The notes: a model not told the origin generated them from the letters alone. A stretch of DNA of 64,000 nucleotides from Virgibacillus_F flavescens (GCF_050574275.1 NZ_CP192260.1:2232001-2296000), one strand, 5' to 3'; shown: positions 8,738-18,052, counted from the first letter of the stretch. Made by a program: numbers and translations.

Positions 8738-9011
8738 ATCCTTTTAACAATCCATTTTCTTGTTCAAAATGAAAATACAAATCATGGTTTAGCATAGTTT
8801 TGTTGTAGTCAATAGGTATAACTAGATCTGAGTTTTTAATATGTTGTTGTAACTCACCATATAGAATCTCTGTAAAGGTAATTTGTTCAGATAACTTTCT
8901 TTGCTCTTTCGTTATCTGAATAGTTATCGGAAAGACTGTCACAATCAGCATGATAACAATTCCAAACGCAACAAGGACTTCTATTAATGAAAAACCGTTA
9001 TTGTTTTTCAA
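8673..9011 (-). CDS. comGE: Competence pseudopilin ComGE
   Basis: A short type IV pilin-like protein beginning KNNNGFSLIEVLVAFGIV, with the processing glycine, +5 glutamate and hydrophobic helix. I place the start at TTG 9011, because AAGGAAGGTG lies an ideal distance upstream and this leaves a prepilin leader of normal length; the frame remains open to 9044. It overlaps comGD by 14 bases. Expected to be a minor pseudopilin. Confidence 0.8.
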   Translation of the reverse strand: MKNNNGFSLIEVLVAFGIVIMLIVTVFPITIQITKEQRKLSEQITFTEILYGELQQHIKNSDLVIPIDYNKTMLNHDLYFHFEQENGLLKGCVNWRNVKQKQEKSCLFGFPE

Positions 9012-9432
9012 TATAACACCTTCCTTTGCCAAGGGGAAAAACAATAGTATAGGTTGATCTTTTTGTTACCAGCTGGATTGTTCCAGGTTGACGAATCGTT
9101 CCATTTTGATTGAAAGAAATGATCCCAGATTGTATAGTCCTCCGATTAATTACCCAGCCTTTAGGGATACTCCGACTGAGGAACAGATCACCCTGATGAC
9201 GACCAATAATTACATAGGTATCGGTTTTTATTTCCATCCTGAAATTTTCAGCGGATAAATAGGATATACTTTGCATAAACAATAAATCATTTTCAAATGT
9301 GGTCAGAAATTGTTTTTCCTTCTGATTATCAATAATAGATGTTTTTATCGGTGGACTAAGTAAAATACATACGGCTAGAACACCCAGTACAAGAATCATC
9401 TCAATCAATGTAAATCCATTTTTATTTTGCAT
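8998..9432 (-). CDS. comGD: Competence pseudopilin ComGD
   Basis: 144 residues with the class III signal peptide QNKNGFTLIEMILVLGVLAV: processing glycine, +1 Phe and +5 Glu all present. The rest is a beta-rich pilin head. It lies 14 bases after comGC and overlaps comGE. It is a pseudopilin of the transformation pilus, which carries DNA across the wall. Confidence 0.88.
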   Translation of the reverse strand: MQNKNGFTLIEMILVLGVLAVCILLSPPIKTSIIDNQKEKQFLTTFENDLLFMQSISYLSAENFRMEIKTDTYVIIGRHQGDLFLSRSIPKGWVINRRTIQSGIISFNQNGTIRQPGTIQLVTKRSTYTIVFPLGKGRCYIEKQ

Positions 9433-9446
9433 TATTTATCACGCTG

Positions 9447-9749
9447 CTATGGAGCTGTGACAACATTTGAATTTAGCAGTAGTACCTTATTATTGGAACA
9501 GGTTGTTTGCTCTTCAGTAATATAGTCATCTGTAACCAGTTCATCAAGAGTTAGAGGATAGGTTCCTTTATCAAGATAATAAGACTCAACCTGAGTTTGA
9601 ACTACTTTAACAAGTGCATCGCAACCCTGATCATAAACCCCTTTACTCTTCTCGCTTAAATTTGGGATGATTAAGATAATCAATACTGAAATAATCATTA
9701 GTACAATTAGCATTTCAATAAGAGTAAAACCTTTTTGATTTTTAAACAT
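9447..9749 (-). CDS. comGC: Major competence pseudopilin ComGC
   Basis: 100 residues with a canonical prepilin N-terminus FKNQKGFTLIEMLIVLMII. Two cysteines (DQGCDALVKV and EQTTCSNNK) are well placed to form the intramolecular disulfide known for B. subtilis ComGC, which there depends on BdbC/BdbD. The major subunit of the competence pseudopilus. RBS GGAGG precedes the ATG on the minus strand, and comGB ends 13 bases upstream. Confidence 0.92.
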   Translation of the reverse strand: MFKNQKGFTLIEMLIVLMIISVLIILIIPNLSEKSKGVYDQGCDALVKVVQTQVESYYLDKGTYPLTLDELVTDDYITEEQTTCSNNKVLLLNSNVVTAP

Positions 9750-9762
9750 TATAAAACCTCCA

Positions 9763-10818
9763 TTAAATTGTTTTGATTAATTGAAACATTGGCCACATTA
9801 GCGTGGTATAAATTAAAACGATAAATCCTGCTAAAATAACAAAAAATATAGGCTGAATGTACGTGATAACTTTAGTGACTTTCCGATTTAGCTCTTCTGT
9901 TATGATTCCTGCATAAACAGTTAGGTCCTTTTCAAGTGAAGAAGTATCCGAATTCTTTTGAAATATATGTGCAATCTGTTTCTCAAATAAAAACGTTTGG
10001 GATATTAGATGATTAATGTGATTCCCCTTATTCAATTCCTTTATCATTAATGACGTAATATGGGAAATCAGGGGGAGCTGAGATTGGCTGGCCATAATTG
10101 TCAAAATGTCTTTGAATGACATACCTGTTTTTAATAAGGAGCTGAAGTGTGTCGCGAACAGGAAGGAAGTTTGCAATCGCTTATAACTCCGATAAATAGG
10201 TATATGCTGGTATATCCTGATTTGTCTAACTACACTTATTTTTTGTCTAAATGCTTTCCAAAAGATAAGGAGAAAAAGTAATGTACTTAAACTAATCCAT
10301 AGTAACGTACCGAAAACGTTAATAATTTGAAGCGATAAGGTTACGGTTGAAGAGGTAGCAGCATTAGCGGAAAACAGGTCAGCAAAGGAAGGGAGGATAG
10401 AACTTTTAATGAAATACAGAAGAATGGAGAAGATGATAAGCAATAGAAGTGGATAACGAATGGTTTTCTTAAATTTGGATGTGAACTCCAGGCGTTGCGT
10501 ATACATTTCCATACACTTTTCAATACTTGCTTGAAGATCACCATTAGCTCTGACAAAATATAAATAAGAAGTTATAGTAGGGTTAAATGAAGCATCAGAA
10601 AACGCCTGATCAAGTGTATGTCCTTCTTTTAAAGTTTGTATGATGATTTTAGTGGGCTCAATCATATGACGGTCCCATTTCATAACTTCAAGAGCATCCA
10701 ATAAACTATAACCAGTTTTTAATAACCTGAGAAGACGCGATAGGTATAATAACTGGATTTCATTAGGCAGTTTGTTTCGTTTAGTGTGAGAGAAAAAGTT
10801 CCTTAGATATAAATCCAT
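9763..10818 (-). CDS. comGB: Competence type II secretion-like membrane protein ComGB
   Basis: 351 residues of the PilC/GspF family, the polytopic platform of the pseudopilus assembly machine. Two repeated cytoplasmic domains (LSRLLRLLKTGYSLLDALEVM near residue 30 and FATHFSSLLKTGMSFKDIL near 225) are each followed by membrane helices, and a final helix (FFVILAGFIVLIYTTLMWP) ends the protein. It overlaps comGA by 38 bases, consistent with coupled translation in one operon. Confidence 0.9.
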   Translation of the reverse strand: MDLYLRNFFSHTKRNKLPNEIQLLYLSRLLRLLKTGYSLLDALEVMKWDRHMIEPTKIIIQTLKEGHTLDQAFSDASFNPTITSYLYFVRANGDLQASIEKCMEMYTQRLEFTSKFKKTIRYPLLLLIIFSILLYFIKSSILPSFADLFSANAATSSTVTLSLQIINVFGTLLWISLSTLLFLLIFWKAFRQKISVVRQIRIYQHIPIYRSYKRLQTSFLFATHFSSLLKTGMSFKDILTIMASQSQLPLISHITSLMIKELNKGNHINHLISQTFLFEKQIAHIFQKNSDTSSLEKDLTVYAGIITEELNRKVTKVITYIQPIFFVILAGFIVLIYTTLMWPMFQLIKTI

Positions 10819-11788
10819 ACAAATATGCTTTCCTCCTTAAATCTTCAAAGGATTGAAATGCTGATAATTTCGTATCTTTTCCTCCTAATGATTGTTCGAG
10901 TAATTGACCATCTAACAATTCGAGAATTGCTGCTCGTCGTGAGATAGATTGATTCGCTTTTATCGGTAACAGCTGTAATGCTGCTACAGCAATAAGGGAT
11001 TGTTGTAAATCAGTAATTGTTAAACCCATTTCCAGTAGTCGATGAATGGTTCCTTCTGCGTTTTTAGCGTGAAGCGTACTTAAAACAAGATGTCCAGTAA
11101 GCGAAGCATCAAACGCAAATTTGGCAGTTTCTTTGTCGCGAATTTCTCCAACCATAATAATATCGGGATCGTGTCTTAAAGCAGCTTTCAAACCGGCTTG
11201 ATATGTTATGCCTGCTTTTTCGTTCACTTGAACTTGTAATATGTTCGATATTTCTTTTTCAACGGGATCCTCTAAGGTGATGGTTTGGTATGATTCTTCT
11301 TCAAGAATAGTTTGAAGTAAAGCGTACAATGTAGTGGTCTTGCCACTTCCAGTTGGCCCAGTAAACAGAATGATACCAGATCGGTTTTTAATCCATTCTT
11401 TTATTTTTCTCAGCTGGTATGGGAAAAGAAAAAGCTCTTCGAGGGTTAAGATTGTGTCTTGTGGTAAAATTCTAATAGCGAGGCTTTCCATATGGTTTAC
11501 TGGAAGTGTAGATAAGCGAAGGGCGAAATGCTGAGAATCATCACTATAGGAAATGATACCATTTTGTGGTTTTCTTATTTCTCCGATATCCATTCCGGAG
11601 GTAAATTTGTAATAAGTGAGTAACAGCTGGTAATGGGAAGCAGGAATGCTGCAATGAAAAACACGCTTTCCAAGAATTCGGAAATAAATATCAGTGTGAT
11701 TTGGAAATGGATAAAAGTGGATATCTGATGCTAATGCATGAAAAGAAGATAAGAGAAGTTTTTTAGAGAGGTCTGCTGCGGATATCAA
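10781..11788 (-). CDS. comGA: Competence traffic ATPase ComGA
   Basis: 335-residue GspE/PilB-type ATPase that powers pseudopilus assembly. Visible motifs are Walker A GPTGSGKTTTLYALL (about residues 142-156), an aspartate box and Walker B region HDPDIIMVGEIRD, and the His box STLHAKNAEG. It is a little shorter than B. subtilis ComGA. AAGGAGGTGATAC precedes the start, and the first gene of the operon faces aroK. I did not find a clean pair of ComK AT-boxes in the 100 bases upstream. Confidence 0.93.
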   Translation of the reverse strand: MISAADLSKKLLLSSFHALASDIHFYPFPNHTDIYFRILGKRVFHCSIPASHYQLLLTYYKFTSGMDIGEIRKPQNGIISYSDDSQHFALRLSTLPVNHMESLAIRILPQDTILTLEELFLFPYQLRKIKEWIKNRSGIILFTGPTGSGKTTTLYALLQTILEEESYQTITLEDPVEKEISNILQVQVNEKAGITYQAGLKAALRHDPDIIMVGEIRDKETAKFAFDASLTGHLVLSTLHAKNAEGTIHRLLEMGLTITDLQQSLIAVAALQLLPIKANQSISRRAAILELLDGQLLEQSLGGKDTKLSAFQSFEDLRRKAYLYGFISKELFLSH

Positions 11789-11890
11789 TGACGTATCACC
11801 TCCTTATTTTTCGCAACGAATTATTATATTCGACACTGCATTGGTTTTTCCTTCTTTTTTCGCAAAAAAAAATTTAGGGGGTATTAATAA

Positions 11891-12391
11891 ATGACAAATA
11901 TATACTTGATTGGGTTTATGGGGAGCGGAAAAAGTTCTGTAGGAAAGCATTTAAGTGGACTTTTGGAGCTTGCTTTTGTTGATACAGATTTGCTCATTAA
12001 AGATCAAACAAATAAAAAGATTGCTGACATTTTTGCTCTTGAAGGTGAGTCTAAATTTCGTGAATACGAAACTGAGGCATTAGCTAGTCTGCCGACAAAA
12101 AGTTGTGTGGTTGCCACAGGCGGTGGAATCGTTGAAACACCTGCAAATGTGGAGCAAATGAAGAAGTCAGGCAAGATCGTATTGCTGGATACTTCATTTC
12201 TGACAATTAGTGAGCGATTAGAAGCAGATCGAACTCGTCCTTTGTGGAATCAAAAAAAGAGCAGTCAGAAAAAGCTTTATGTTAAACGAATGGAGCTCTA
12301 TCGTACATTTGCAAATATTATCGTTTCTACAGATGGTCAATCAATTGAACATATAGCAAACGAGATTAGAAGCAGGCTGGAAAATGAATAA
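11891..12391 (+). CDS. aroK: Shikimate kinase
   Basis: 166 residues with the P-loop GFMGSGKSSVGKHL at residues 7-20, the DTDLLIKDQ shikimate-binding region, and ATGGGIVET. It phosphorylates shikimate at the 3-hydroxyl in aromatic amino acid synthesis. The Arg-rich lid region (ADRTRPLW) is present. RBS TTAGGGGGTA precedes the ATG. A second gene of the same pathway, aroQ, is at 25795-26226 but is not linked in an operon. Confidence 0.93.
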   Translation: MTNIYLIGFMGSGKSSVGKHLSGLLELAFVDTDLLIKDQTNKKIADIFALEGESKFREYETEALASLPTKSCVVATGGGIVETPANVEQMKKSGKIVLLDTSFLTISERLEADRTRPLWNQKKSSQKKLYVKRMELYRTFANIIVSTDGQSIEHIANEIRSRLENE

Positions 12392-12429
12392 ATACCATTT
12401 ATTATCCCATACTATTTGTAAGAGGTGGT

Positions 12430-12612
12430 ATGATGAGTGGAAACGAATATATAAAATATCTAACAGGTCGATTCATTTCGTATTTGGATTCATCTAATGA
12501 AGAAAGAAATAATCGAAAAATGAAGAAGAAAAAAACACAAGACGTAATTTCTAACAGATGGTTAGGAATGCTCCCCTTAGCCATAAAAGTATTCTGGAAG
12601 AAAGCAAATTAG
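12430..12612 (+). CDS. yqzE: YqzE family small protein
   Basis: 60 residues (MMSGNEYIKYLTGRF...) with a very basic middle (RNNRKMKKKKTQ) and a hydrophobic C-terminal stretch ending in WKKAN. This pattern and position next to the comG region fit the YqzE family, whose function is unknown. ATG 12430 or 12433 could serve; GAGGTGG precedes both. A terminator overlaps its stop codon. Confidence 0.8.
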   Translation: MMSGNEYIKYLTGRFISYLDSSNEERNNRKMKKKKTQDVISNRWLGMLPLAIKVFWKKAN

Positions 12613-12649
12613 TAGCTGATTATTGACAACAGCTACTAATTTTTTTTTT
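12611..12649 (+). terminator. Terminator after yqzE
   Basis: AGTAGCTG / CAGCTACT arms enclose an 11-base loop and are followed by a run of at least nine T. It runs directly into a short copy of the dispersed repeat. Confidence 0.85.
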
Positions 12650-12686
12650 GCAGATAAGACTTGGCGAAAAGCTAAGTTTTCTAAGA
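12650..12686. repeat. Short internally deleted copy of the dispersed repeat
   Basis: GCAGATAAG joined to ACTTGGCGAAAAGCTAAGTTTTCTA resembles the first and last segments of the ~90-bp repeats at 24852-24942 and 41221-41312, lacking the ~50-base middle. The hairpin part precedes the stop of yqhG. Confidence 0.6.
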
Positions 12687-13475
12687 TTAAAAGTCCTCCT
12701 TTAAATAAAATATCCCACCATTAATAACATGATACGTAACTTTTGGCGTATATCTTTCTTTCACAGCATCAATTTCTTTTTGCATATGGTCGTAATTTGC
12801 AGCTTCATCAGTGCTGTCTGTATAAAAATGGTTAATCAGCTGCATTTCTTCCTGCAGGGTGTGCAGAGCCTCATCTGCCCATGTATGAGTCTGATTGTTT
12901 ATATAATCATCAAGTACAGTTTCAATTCGTGTAAAACCGCTCTCCATTTTAATAATTGGAGCAATCGTATAACAATAATCATCAATAACAGGTTTTAATT
13001 TAATACGTTCCAGCAGCGACATCATATCTTTATACATCAATCCATTTATGAGATGTAATCCTAATGAGATTATTTCATCTTTATTTTGTTTGCCCTGATA
13101 ACTTATCTTAATATTGACTACTAACCAGGGAAACAATGGTGACTTTATAATGGACCCATCCGATTGAAAAAGTTTTGTAAATCGTTCATTGTCTGTGACA
13201 CTCTTAAGAATCTGCTGGAGTCTTGGACTGCCAAAATGAATCCAGTCTCCCTTTTCCTCACGTTTATTTGGATTCGTTATCAATGTAAGTGTGGTCGTTT
13301 CTCCTTCTCTGCCCATTTTATTCATATAATGCCAATAAAATGGTCGATTCATTAGACTCTTATCAATTTCTTCGGTTAATTTTACTTGAAGAACGCCTTC
13401 TTTATTAAGTTGTATCTGACAATTGTGGGCAGTAAAATAATCTTGAAGAAAAGAATTAAGGTTTTCAATTGCCAT
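12687..13475 (-). CDS. yqhG: YqhG family protein of unknown function
   Basis: 262 residues, matching the size and position of B. subtilis YqhG, which always follows the YqhH helicase. No catalytic motif is evident to me. I chose ATG 13475 because GGAGGAACAACAAT stands ahead of it and the family starts MAIENLN...; the frame stays open upstream inside yqhH. The 11-base overlap with yqhH and their constant pairing suggest a joint role, but this is inference. Confidence 0.85.
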   Translation of the reverse strand: MAIENLNSFLQDYFTAHNCQIQLNKEGVLQVKLTEEIDKSLMNRPFYWHYMNKMGREGETTTLTLITNPNKREEKGDWIHFGSPRLQQILKSVTDNERFTKLFQSDGSIIKSPLFPWLVVNIKISYQGKQNKDEIISLGLHLINGLMYKDMMSLLERIKLKPVIDDYCYTIAPIIKMESGFTRIETVLDDYINNQTHTWADEALHTLQEEMQLINHFYTDSTDEAANYDHMQKEIDAVKERYTPKVTYHVINGGIFYLKEDF

Positions 13476-15126
13476 ATTGTTGTTCCTCCTCGACTTGAGC
13501 GTGTGCCGACCTGTTCTCAATAATAGAGGACAGGTTATTTAATTTAATTCTTGTCTCTCCGGCAGAGGAGGATTCTGAAAATATGGTTTTGATTTCTTCT
13601 TCCACGTCTTGAATGTTTAATTCGGCTAGGATAGCATCAAGGTTTCCTATTACACGTTCAAACAAGTTAATTTTTTCATACAACAGGTTCATAATATGCT
13701 CCTCCAGCGTACCGCTAATTGCTAAATTATGAATAAACACATCACTTTCCTGCCCATATCGATGGATGCGTCCTATTCGCTGCTCTAATCGCATTGGGTT
13801 CCAAGGAAGATCATAGTTAATTAAATGGTGGCAGAATTGCAGGTTAATTCCTTCACCGCCTGCTTCAGTAGCAATCAAAACTTGTGCATGGTTCTGAAAT
13901 AACTGCTTCATCCAGTCTTTTTTCCCCCTTTTAAATCCCCCGCGAAATGGTACGGAAGAAATACCGTTTTGTTGTAAGATCCATTGTAAGTAAAGCTGAG
14001 TTGAACGATATTCCGTGAATATAATCACTTTCTCACCATTGAGTTCTTTCACAATCTCTAATAATTTTTCTGCTTTACTATGGTGTGGTAATTGTTCAAT
14101 TTTTGTCAATAACGACTCAAAACCGCTAATATGTGGTGATTTCTCATACATTTTTTTCAATGATAAGTAACATGCTTCTCTTGAAGAGCAAAATTCTCTT
14201 TGTAATGTAATCTTTGTGAATCCGGGTAATTGTGCAGATAAACGTTCTAGCTCCTCGTAAACGATTCTTTCATCATCTGAAAAAGGCAGCCATACCGTTT
14301 TAATATGGCGCTTTACTGTGTTTAGCTCCGTATTCGTTCGCGTGTTTCGTACCATAACGTGTTGAATCAATTGTTTTAAATACTTATCTTCTTTAATTTT
14401 CTTTCGATCTGTTCCATATCGCTGCAGGAATTCTTCATAATTTCCTAAATACCCTGGTTTCAGTATGGAAACCAGATTAAATATATCTGATAATTTATTT
14501 TGGACTGGAGTAGCTGTTAATAAGAGGCAGTATTTTTTCTTTAATGAACGAACGAATTCATAGTTTTGAGTTTTATGGTTTTTTAATTTGTGTGCCTCAT
14601 CAATTAAGATAAAGTCAAAGTTCAGATCGGAAATAATTTCGCGGTGTGGTGATCGTTTTGCTGTATCAATAGAAGATACAATTATATCGCACTGATCCCA
14701 GGCATAATTTTTCCTGAAAGAAACTGCTGGTATATAAAACTTTTCATTCAGTTCCTGAACCCACTGATTGACTAACGAAGCGGGAACTAGGATGAGAACT
14801 TTTTGGATTAAACCTCGAACCATGTACTCCTTTAAAATAATACCTGCTTCAATTGTCTTACCTAAACCTACTTCATCAGCTAGAATTGCCCGTCCGTTCA
14901 TTTGTTCGATAACTTGTTTTGCACAGTCAAGCTGATGGGGAAGAAACGTTACATGTGGTACATATTTCAACGCACGTAATTCAGTGAATGTAGGAGTCAT
15001 GGTAGTTAACTCAGCCTGGTAAGCCATTTGAAATAATTCCCATGATGAGAAAGGACCATTTTGTTCCAAAGTTTGATGTAGATCTTTAATAAAATTCTTA
15101 TCTTTTTCGATATGTATATGCTTCAT
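13465..15126 (-). CDS. yqhH: SNF2-family DEAD/DEAH helicase YqhH
   Basis: 553-residue superfamily 2 ATPase of the SNF2/RapA type. Motif I reads ADEVGLGKTIEAGII (about residues 96-110), motif II DEAH (about 175), motif III LLTATPVQNK, and motif VI QRIGRIHRYGQ (about 460). No fused nuclease or other domain is present. It may remodel nucleic acid-protein complexes like RapA, but the cellular role of YqhH is not known. It diverges from the glycine riboswitch-gcv operon. Confidence 0.9.
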   Translation of the reverse strand: MKHIHIEKDKNFIKDLHQTLEQNGPFSSWELFQMAYQAELTTMTPTFTELRALKYVPHVTFLPHQLDCAKQVIEQMNGRAILADEVGLGKTIEAGIILKEYMVRGLIQKVLILVPASLVNQWVQELNEKFYIPAVSFRKNYAWDQCDIIVSSIDTAKRSPHREIISDLNFDFILIDEAHKLKNHKTQNYEFVRSLKKKYCLLLTATPVQNKLSDIFNLVSILKPGYLGNYEEFLQRYGTDRKKIKEDKYLKQLIQHVMVRNTRTNTELNTVKRHIKTVWLPFSDDERIVYEELERLSAQLPGFTKITLQREFCSSREACYLSLKKMYEKSPHISGFESLLTKIEQLPHHSKAEKLLEIVKELNGEKVIIFTEYRSTQLYLQWILQQNGISSVPFRGGFKRGKKDWMKQLFQNHAQVLIATEAGGEGINLQFCHHLINYDLPWNPMRLEQRIGRIHRYGQESDVFIHNLAISGTLEEHIMNLLYEKINLFERVIGNLDAILAELNIQDVEEEIKTIFSESSSAGETRIKLNNLSSIIENRSAHAQVEEEQQYGN

Positions 15127-15214
15127 CCAAATCTTCCTTTTTAAGAGTTATGTTAGATACAAAAAAATCGACATGCAGCAGGAATTTCTTACACAAATTA
15201 TGTGAAATTTTATA

Positions 15215-15242
15215 TTTAATCTAAGCAATAGTATGCTATAAT
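15215..15242 (+). promoter_or_regulatory. Candidate sigma-A promoter of the gcv operon
   Basis: TATAAT at 15237-15242 with TTTAAT at 15215-15220 sixteen bases upstream. It lies about 70 bases before the start of the riboswitch. The -10 is perfect, the -35 weak. Confidence 0.55.
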
Positions 15243-15304
15243 GAAAAAAATAAATAGAATTTTCGCAGGTAATGGTACTTAGTATAACCAACTATTACTT
15301 ATTT

Positions 15305-15522
15305 CATAAAGCGAATGAATACAAGGGGAGAGTTTGCTGTTAGTCTTACTATCAGTGACGCCGAAGGAGCAAACATATTGTGAATCTCTCAGGCAAATAG
15401 ACTCTTGTAGGACGCAACTCTGGAGAGTGTTTACTTAGGTATGTTCAAAAGTGAACCACCAACGAAGCAAGCATTTTCAGGATGAAATGTCTGTAGAATG
15501 CGCAACTTTCTGGTTTAAGGAC
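15305..15522 (+). ncRNA. Tandem glycine riboswitch (gcvT leader)
   Basis: Two consecutive glycine aptamers. The first has the conserved GGGGAGAG, GCCGAAGGAGCAAAC, AATCTCTCAGGCAAA and CTCTGGAGAG segments. The second contains ACCACCAACGAAGC, TTTCAGGATG and a closing CTGGTTTAAGGACAGAG. The order is as in the B. subtilis gcvT leader. Glycine binding is expected to prevent formation of the terminator at 15523-15560 and so switch the glycine cleavage genes on. Confidence 0.95.
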
Positions 15523-15560
15523 AGAGATTTCCAACTGTAAGTGGAAATCTCTATTTTTTT
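15523..15560 (+). terminator. Riboswitch-controlled terminator before gcvT
   Basis: AGAGATTTCCA / TGGAAATCTCT arms with an 8-base loop are followed by ATTTTTTT. The 5' arm overlaps the end of the second aptamer, the normal expression platform of an ON riboswitch. Confidence 0.9.
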
Positions 15561-15584
15561 ATGTTTAAAAAAGGAGTGAATTAA

Positions 15585-16691
15585 ATGAGCGATTTATTAA
15601 AAACACCTTTATTCCCGGTGTATAAGGAATCCGGCGCAAAAACAGTTGATTTCGGTGGATGGGATCTGCCTGTACAATTTTCCGGTATTAAGCACGAACA
15701 TGAAGTTACACGTACGAAAGCTGGTTTGTTTGATGTCTCACATATGGGTGAAATCATCGTAGAGGGAGAAGGCAGCCTGGATTTCCTCCAGCGTTTATTG
15801 ACAAATGATGTTTCGAAGTTAACTCCAAAACGTGCACAATATACCATTATGTGTTACGAAAATGGGGGAACTGTAGATGATTTAATTGTTTACATGCTCG
15901 AAGAAAAAAAATATTTATTAGTCGTTAATGCAGCAAATACAGAAAAAGATTTTGAATGGATAAAAGATCAAACTATAGAAAATGTAAAGGTTTCGAATGT
16001 TTCAAAGGAATATGTACAACTTGCTCTGCAAGGTCCTAAAGCTGAAACTGTACTGCAAAAGCTTACAGATACAAATTTAAGTGAGATTAAATTCTTTAGA
16101 TTTGAAAACTCTGTACAATTTAAAGGCATTGACGCAGGAGCAATCGTTTCACGAACTGGCTACACTGGTGAAGATGGCTTTGAAATTTATATTGATTCTG
16201 CAAGCGGAGTAGATTTATGGAAATCGATTTTAGAAGCAGGAAAAGAAGATGGTGTCGAACCAATTGGGTTAGGAGCACGTGATACACTGCGATTTGAAGC
16301 TAATTTAGCTTTATATGGACAGGAATTATCAAAGGACATCACTCCAATTGAAGCTGGTCTTGGTTTTGCTGTAAAAGTTAATAAAGAGTCAGACTTTAAT
16401 GGGAAAAGCGTTCTAAAGCAACAAGTTGAAAATGGTCCTGATCGAAAGCTTGTTGGAATTGAAATGATTGATAAAGGAATTCCAAGACATGGTTACGAGG
16501 TCACTGCTGAGGGTGATGAAATAGGATTTGTAACTTCCGGTACTCAGTCCCCGACGTTAAATAAAAATGTAGGATTAGTGTTAGTGAAAAGTGAATTTGC
16601 TAAAGAAGGTACAGAAGTTGTCGTACAGGTACGCAAACGTAAACTGGCTGCAAAAGTAGTCAAAACACCATTTTATAAACGGGAAAAATAG
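15585..16691 (+). CDS. gcvT: Glycine cleavage system aminomethyltransferase (T protein)
   Basis: 368 residues. GcvT transfers the methylene group from the lipoyl arm of H protein to tetrahydrofolate and releases ammonia. Recognisable stretches are the N-terminal LFPVYKESGAKTVDFGGWDLP, DVSHMGEI, and GARDTLRFEANLALYGQ, and the C-terminal barrel ends in TPFYKR. It is the first gene of an operon with both P-protein subunits and lies under the glycine riboswitch. RBS AAAGGAGTG is strong. The H protein gene is not in this window. Confidence 0.96.
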   Translation: MSDLLKTPLFPVYKESGAKTVDFGGWDLPVQFSGIKHEHEVTRTKAGLFDVSHMGEIIVEGEGSLDFLQRLLTNDVSKLTPKRAQYTIMCYENGGTVDDLIVYMLEEKKYLLVVNAANTEKDFEWIKDQTIENVKVSNVSKEYVQLALQGPKAETVLQKLTDTNLSEIKFFRFENSVQFKGIDAGAIVSRTGYTGEDGFEIYIDSASGVDLWKSILEAGKEDGVEPIGLGARDTLRFEANLALYGQELSKDITPIEAGLGFAVKVNKESDFNGKSVLKQQVENGPDRKLVGIEMIDKGIPRHGYEVTAEGDEIGFVTSGTQSPTLNKNVGLVLVKSEFAKEGTEVVVQVRKRKLAAKVVKTPFYKREK

Positions 16692-16702
16692 GAGGGACTA
16701 CG

Positions 16703-18052
16703 ATGGAATTTAGATATTTACCAATGACAGATGCTGATAAGAAAGAGATGCTGTCTACTATTGGTGTAGATAATACGGAAGAGTTATTTTCTGACATACC
16801 TAAACAAGTTCGATTGAACAAGGAACTTGATTTAAAAGTGCCAACAAGCGAGGTCGAGTTAAAGCGTGAAATGGCAGAAATGGCCAATAAAAATGCAAAT
16901 TTAGTTGAATACAGTTCATTCCTAGGAGCTGGTGTGTATGATCATTATATTCCCTCTGTTGTAGACCATGTCATCTCACGGTCGGAGTTTTACACGGCAT
17001 ATACGCCATATCAGCCTGAAATTTCTCAAGGAGAATTGCAGGCAATCTTTGAATTTCAAACAATGATATCTGAACTAACTGGAATGGCAGTAGCAAATTC
17101 CTCCATGTATGATGGTGGCACCGCTCTTGCGGAAGCAGTTAACTTAAGTGCTGCAACCACAAAAAAGAAAAAAATTCTTGTTTCAAAAGCAGTTCATCCT
17201 GAATCCAGAGCGGTAATTGATTCCTACGCAAAAGGACCGAACCTGGAAATAATTGAAATAGATTATAAAGATGGACTTACAGATTTAGACCAGCTTGCCC
17301 GCGAACTTGACGAAGATACGGCAAGTGTGGTTGTGCAATATCCAAACTTTTTTGGACAAATTGAACCATTAGAAAAAATTAATGAATTAGTGAGCAAACA
17401 AAAGAAAGCCATGCTAATAACATCAAGCAATCCACTGGCATTAGGGTACTTGACTCCACCTGGAGAATTTGGTGCTGATATTGTTGTAGGTGATACGCAA
17501 GTGTTTGGAATTCCCGCGCAGTTTGGTGGACCACACTGTGGATATTTTGCAACGACAGAGAAATTAATGCGTAAGGTACCAGGTCGTTTAGTTGGTCAAA
17601 CAAAAGACGAGGATGGTCAACGCGGATTTGTTCTAACGCTTCAGGCACGCGAACAACATATCAGACGTGATAAAGCTACTTCGAATATTTGTTCAAACCA
17701 AGCGTTGAATGCATTAGCGAGTTCAGTCGCAATGAGCTCCATTGGAAAACAAGGCATTAAAAAAATGGCAAAGCTTAATATGCAAAAAGCACGTTACACA
17801 AAGCAGCAGCTGCAGGAAGCAGGACTGAATGTAGTAACAGACGGACCATTTTTTAATGAACTGGTTGTAAAATTTTCTAGTCCGATTACAGAAATAAATC
17901 AAACCTTATTTAAAAAAGGGATAATTGGTGGTTATGATCTAGGACGCGCATACCCTGAATTAGAGGATCACATGCTGATCGCGGTTACAGAATTACGTTC
18001 AAAAGCTCAGATCGACGCTTTTGTAAAAGAACTGGGGGATATTCATGGCTAA
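16703..18052 (+). CDS. gcvPA: Glycine dehydrogenase (decarboxylating) subunit 1
   Basis: 449 residues, N-terminal half of the split P protein. It pairs with GcvPB to decarboxylate glycine and load the aminomethyl group on the H protein. The N-terminal FRYLPMTDADK, the FLGAGVYDHYIP stretch and FGGPHCGYFAT are typical. Start ATG 16703 has GGAGGGACTAC upstream; it lies 11 bases after gcvT and overlaps gcvPB by 8 bases. Confidence 0.96.
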   Translation: MEFRYLPMTDADKKEMLSTIGVDNTEELFSDIPKQVRLNKELDLKVPTSEVELKREMAEMANKNANLVEYSSFLGAGVYDHYIPSVVDHVISRSEFYTAYTPYQPEISQGELQAIFEFQTMISELTGMAVANSSMYDGGTALAEAVNLSAATTKKKKILVSKAVHPESRAVIDSYAKGPNLEIIEIDYKDGLTDLDQLARELDEDTASVVVQYPNFFGQIEPLEKINELVSKQKKAMLITSSNPLALGYLTPPGEFGADIVVGDTQVFGIPAQFGGPHCGYFATTEKLMRKVPGRLVGQTKDEDGQRGFVLTLQAREQHIRRDKATSNICSNQALNALASSVAMSSIGKQGIKKMAKLNMQKARYTKQQLQEAGLNVVTDGPFFNELVVKFSSPITEINQTLFKKGIIGGYDLGRAYPELEDHMLIAVTELRSKAQIDAFVKELGDIHG

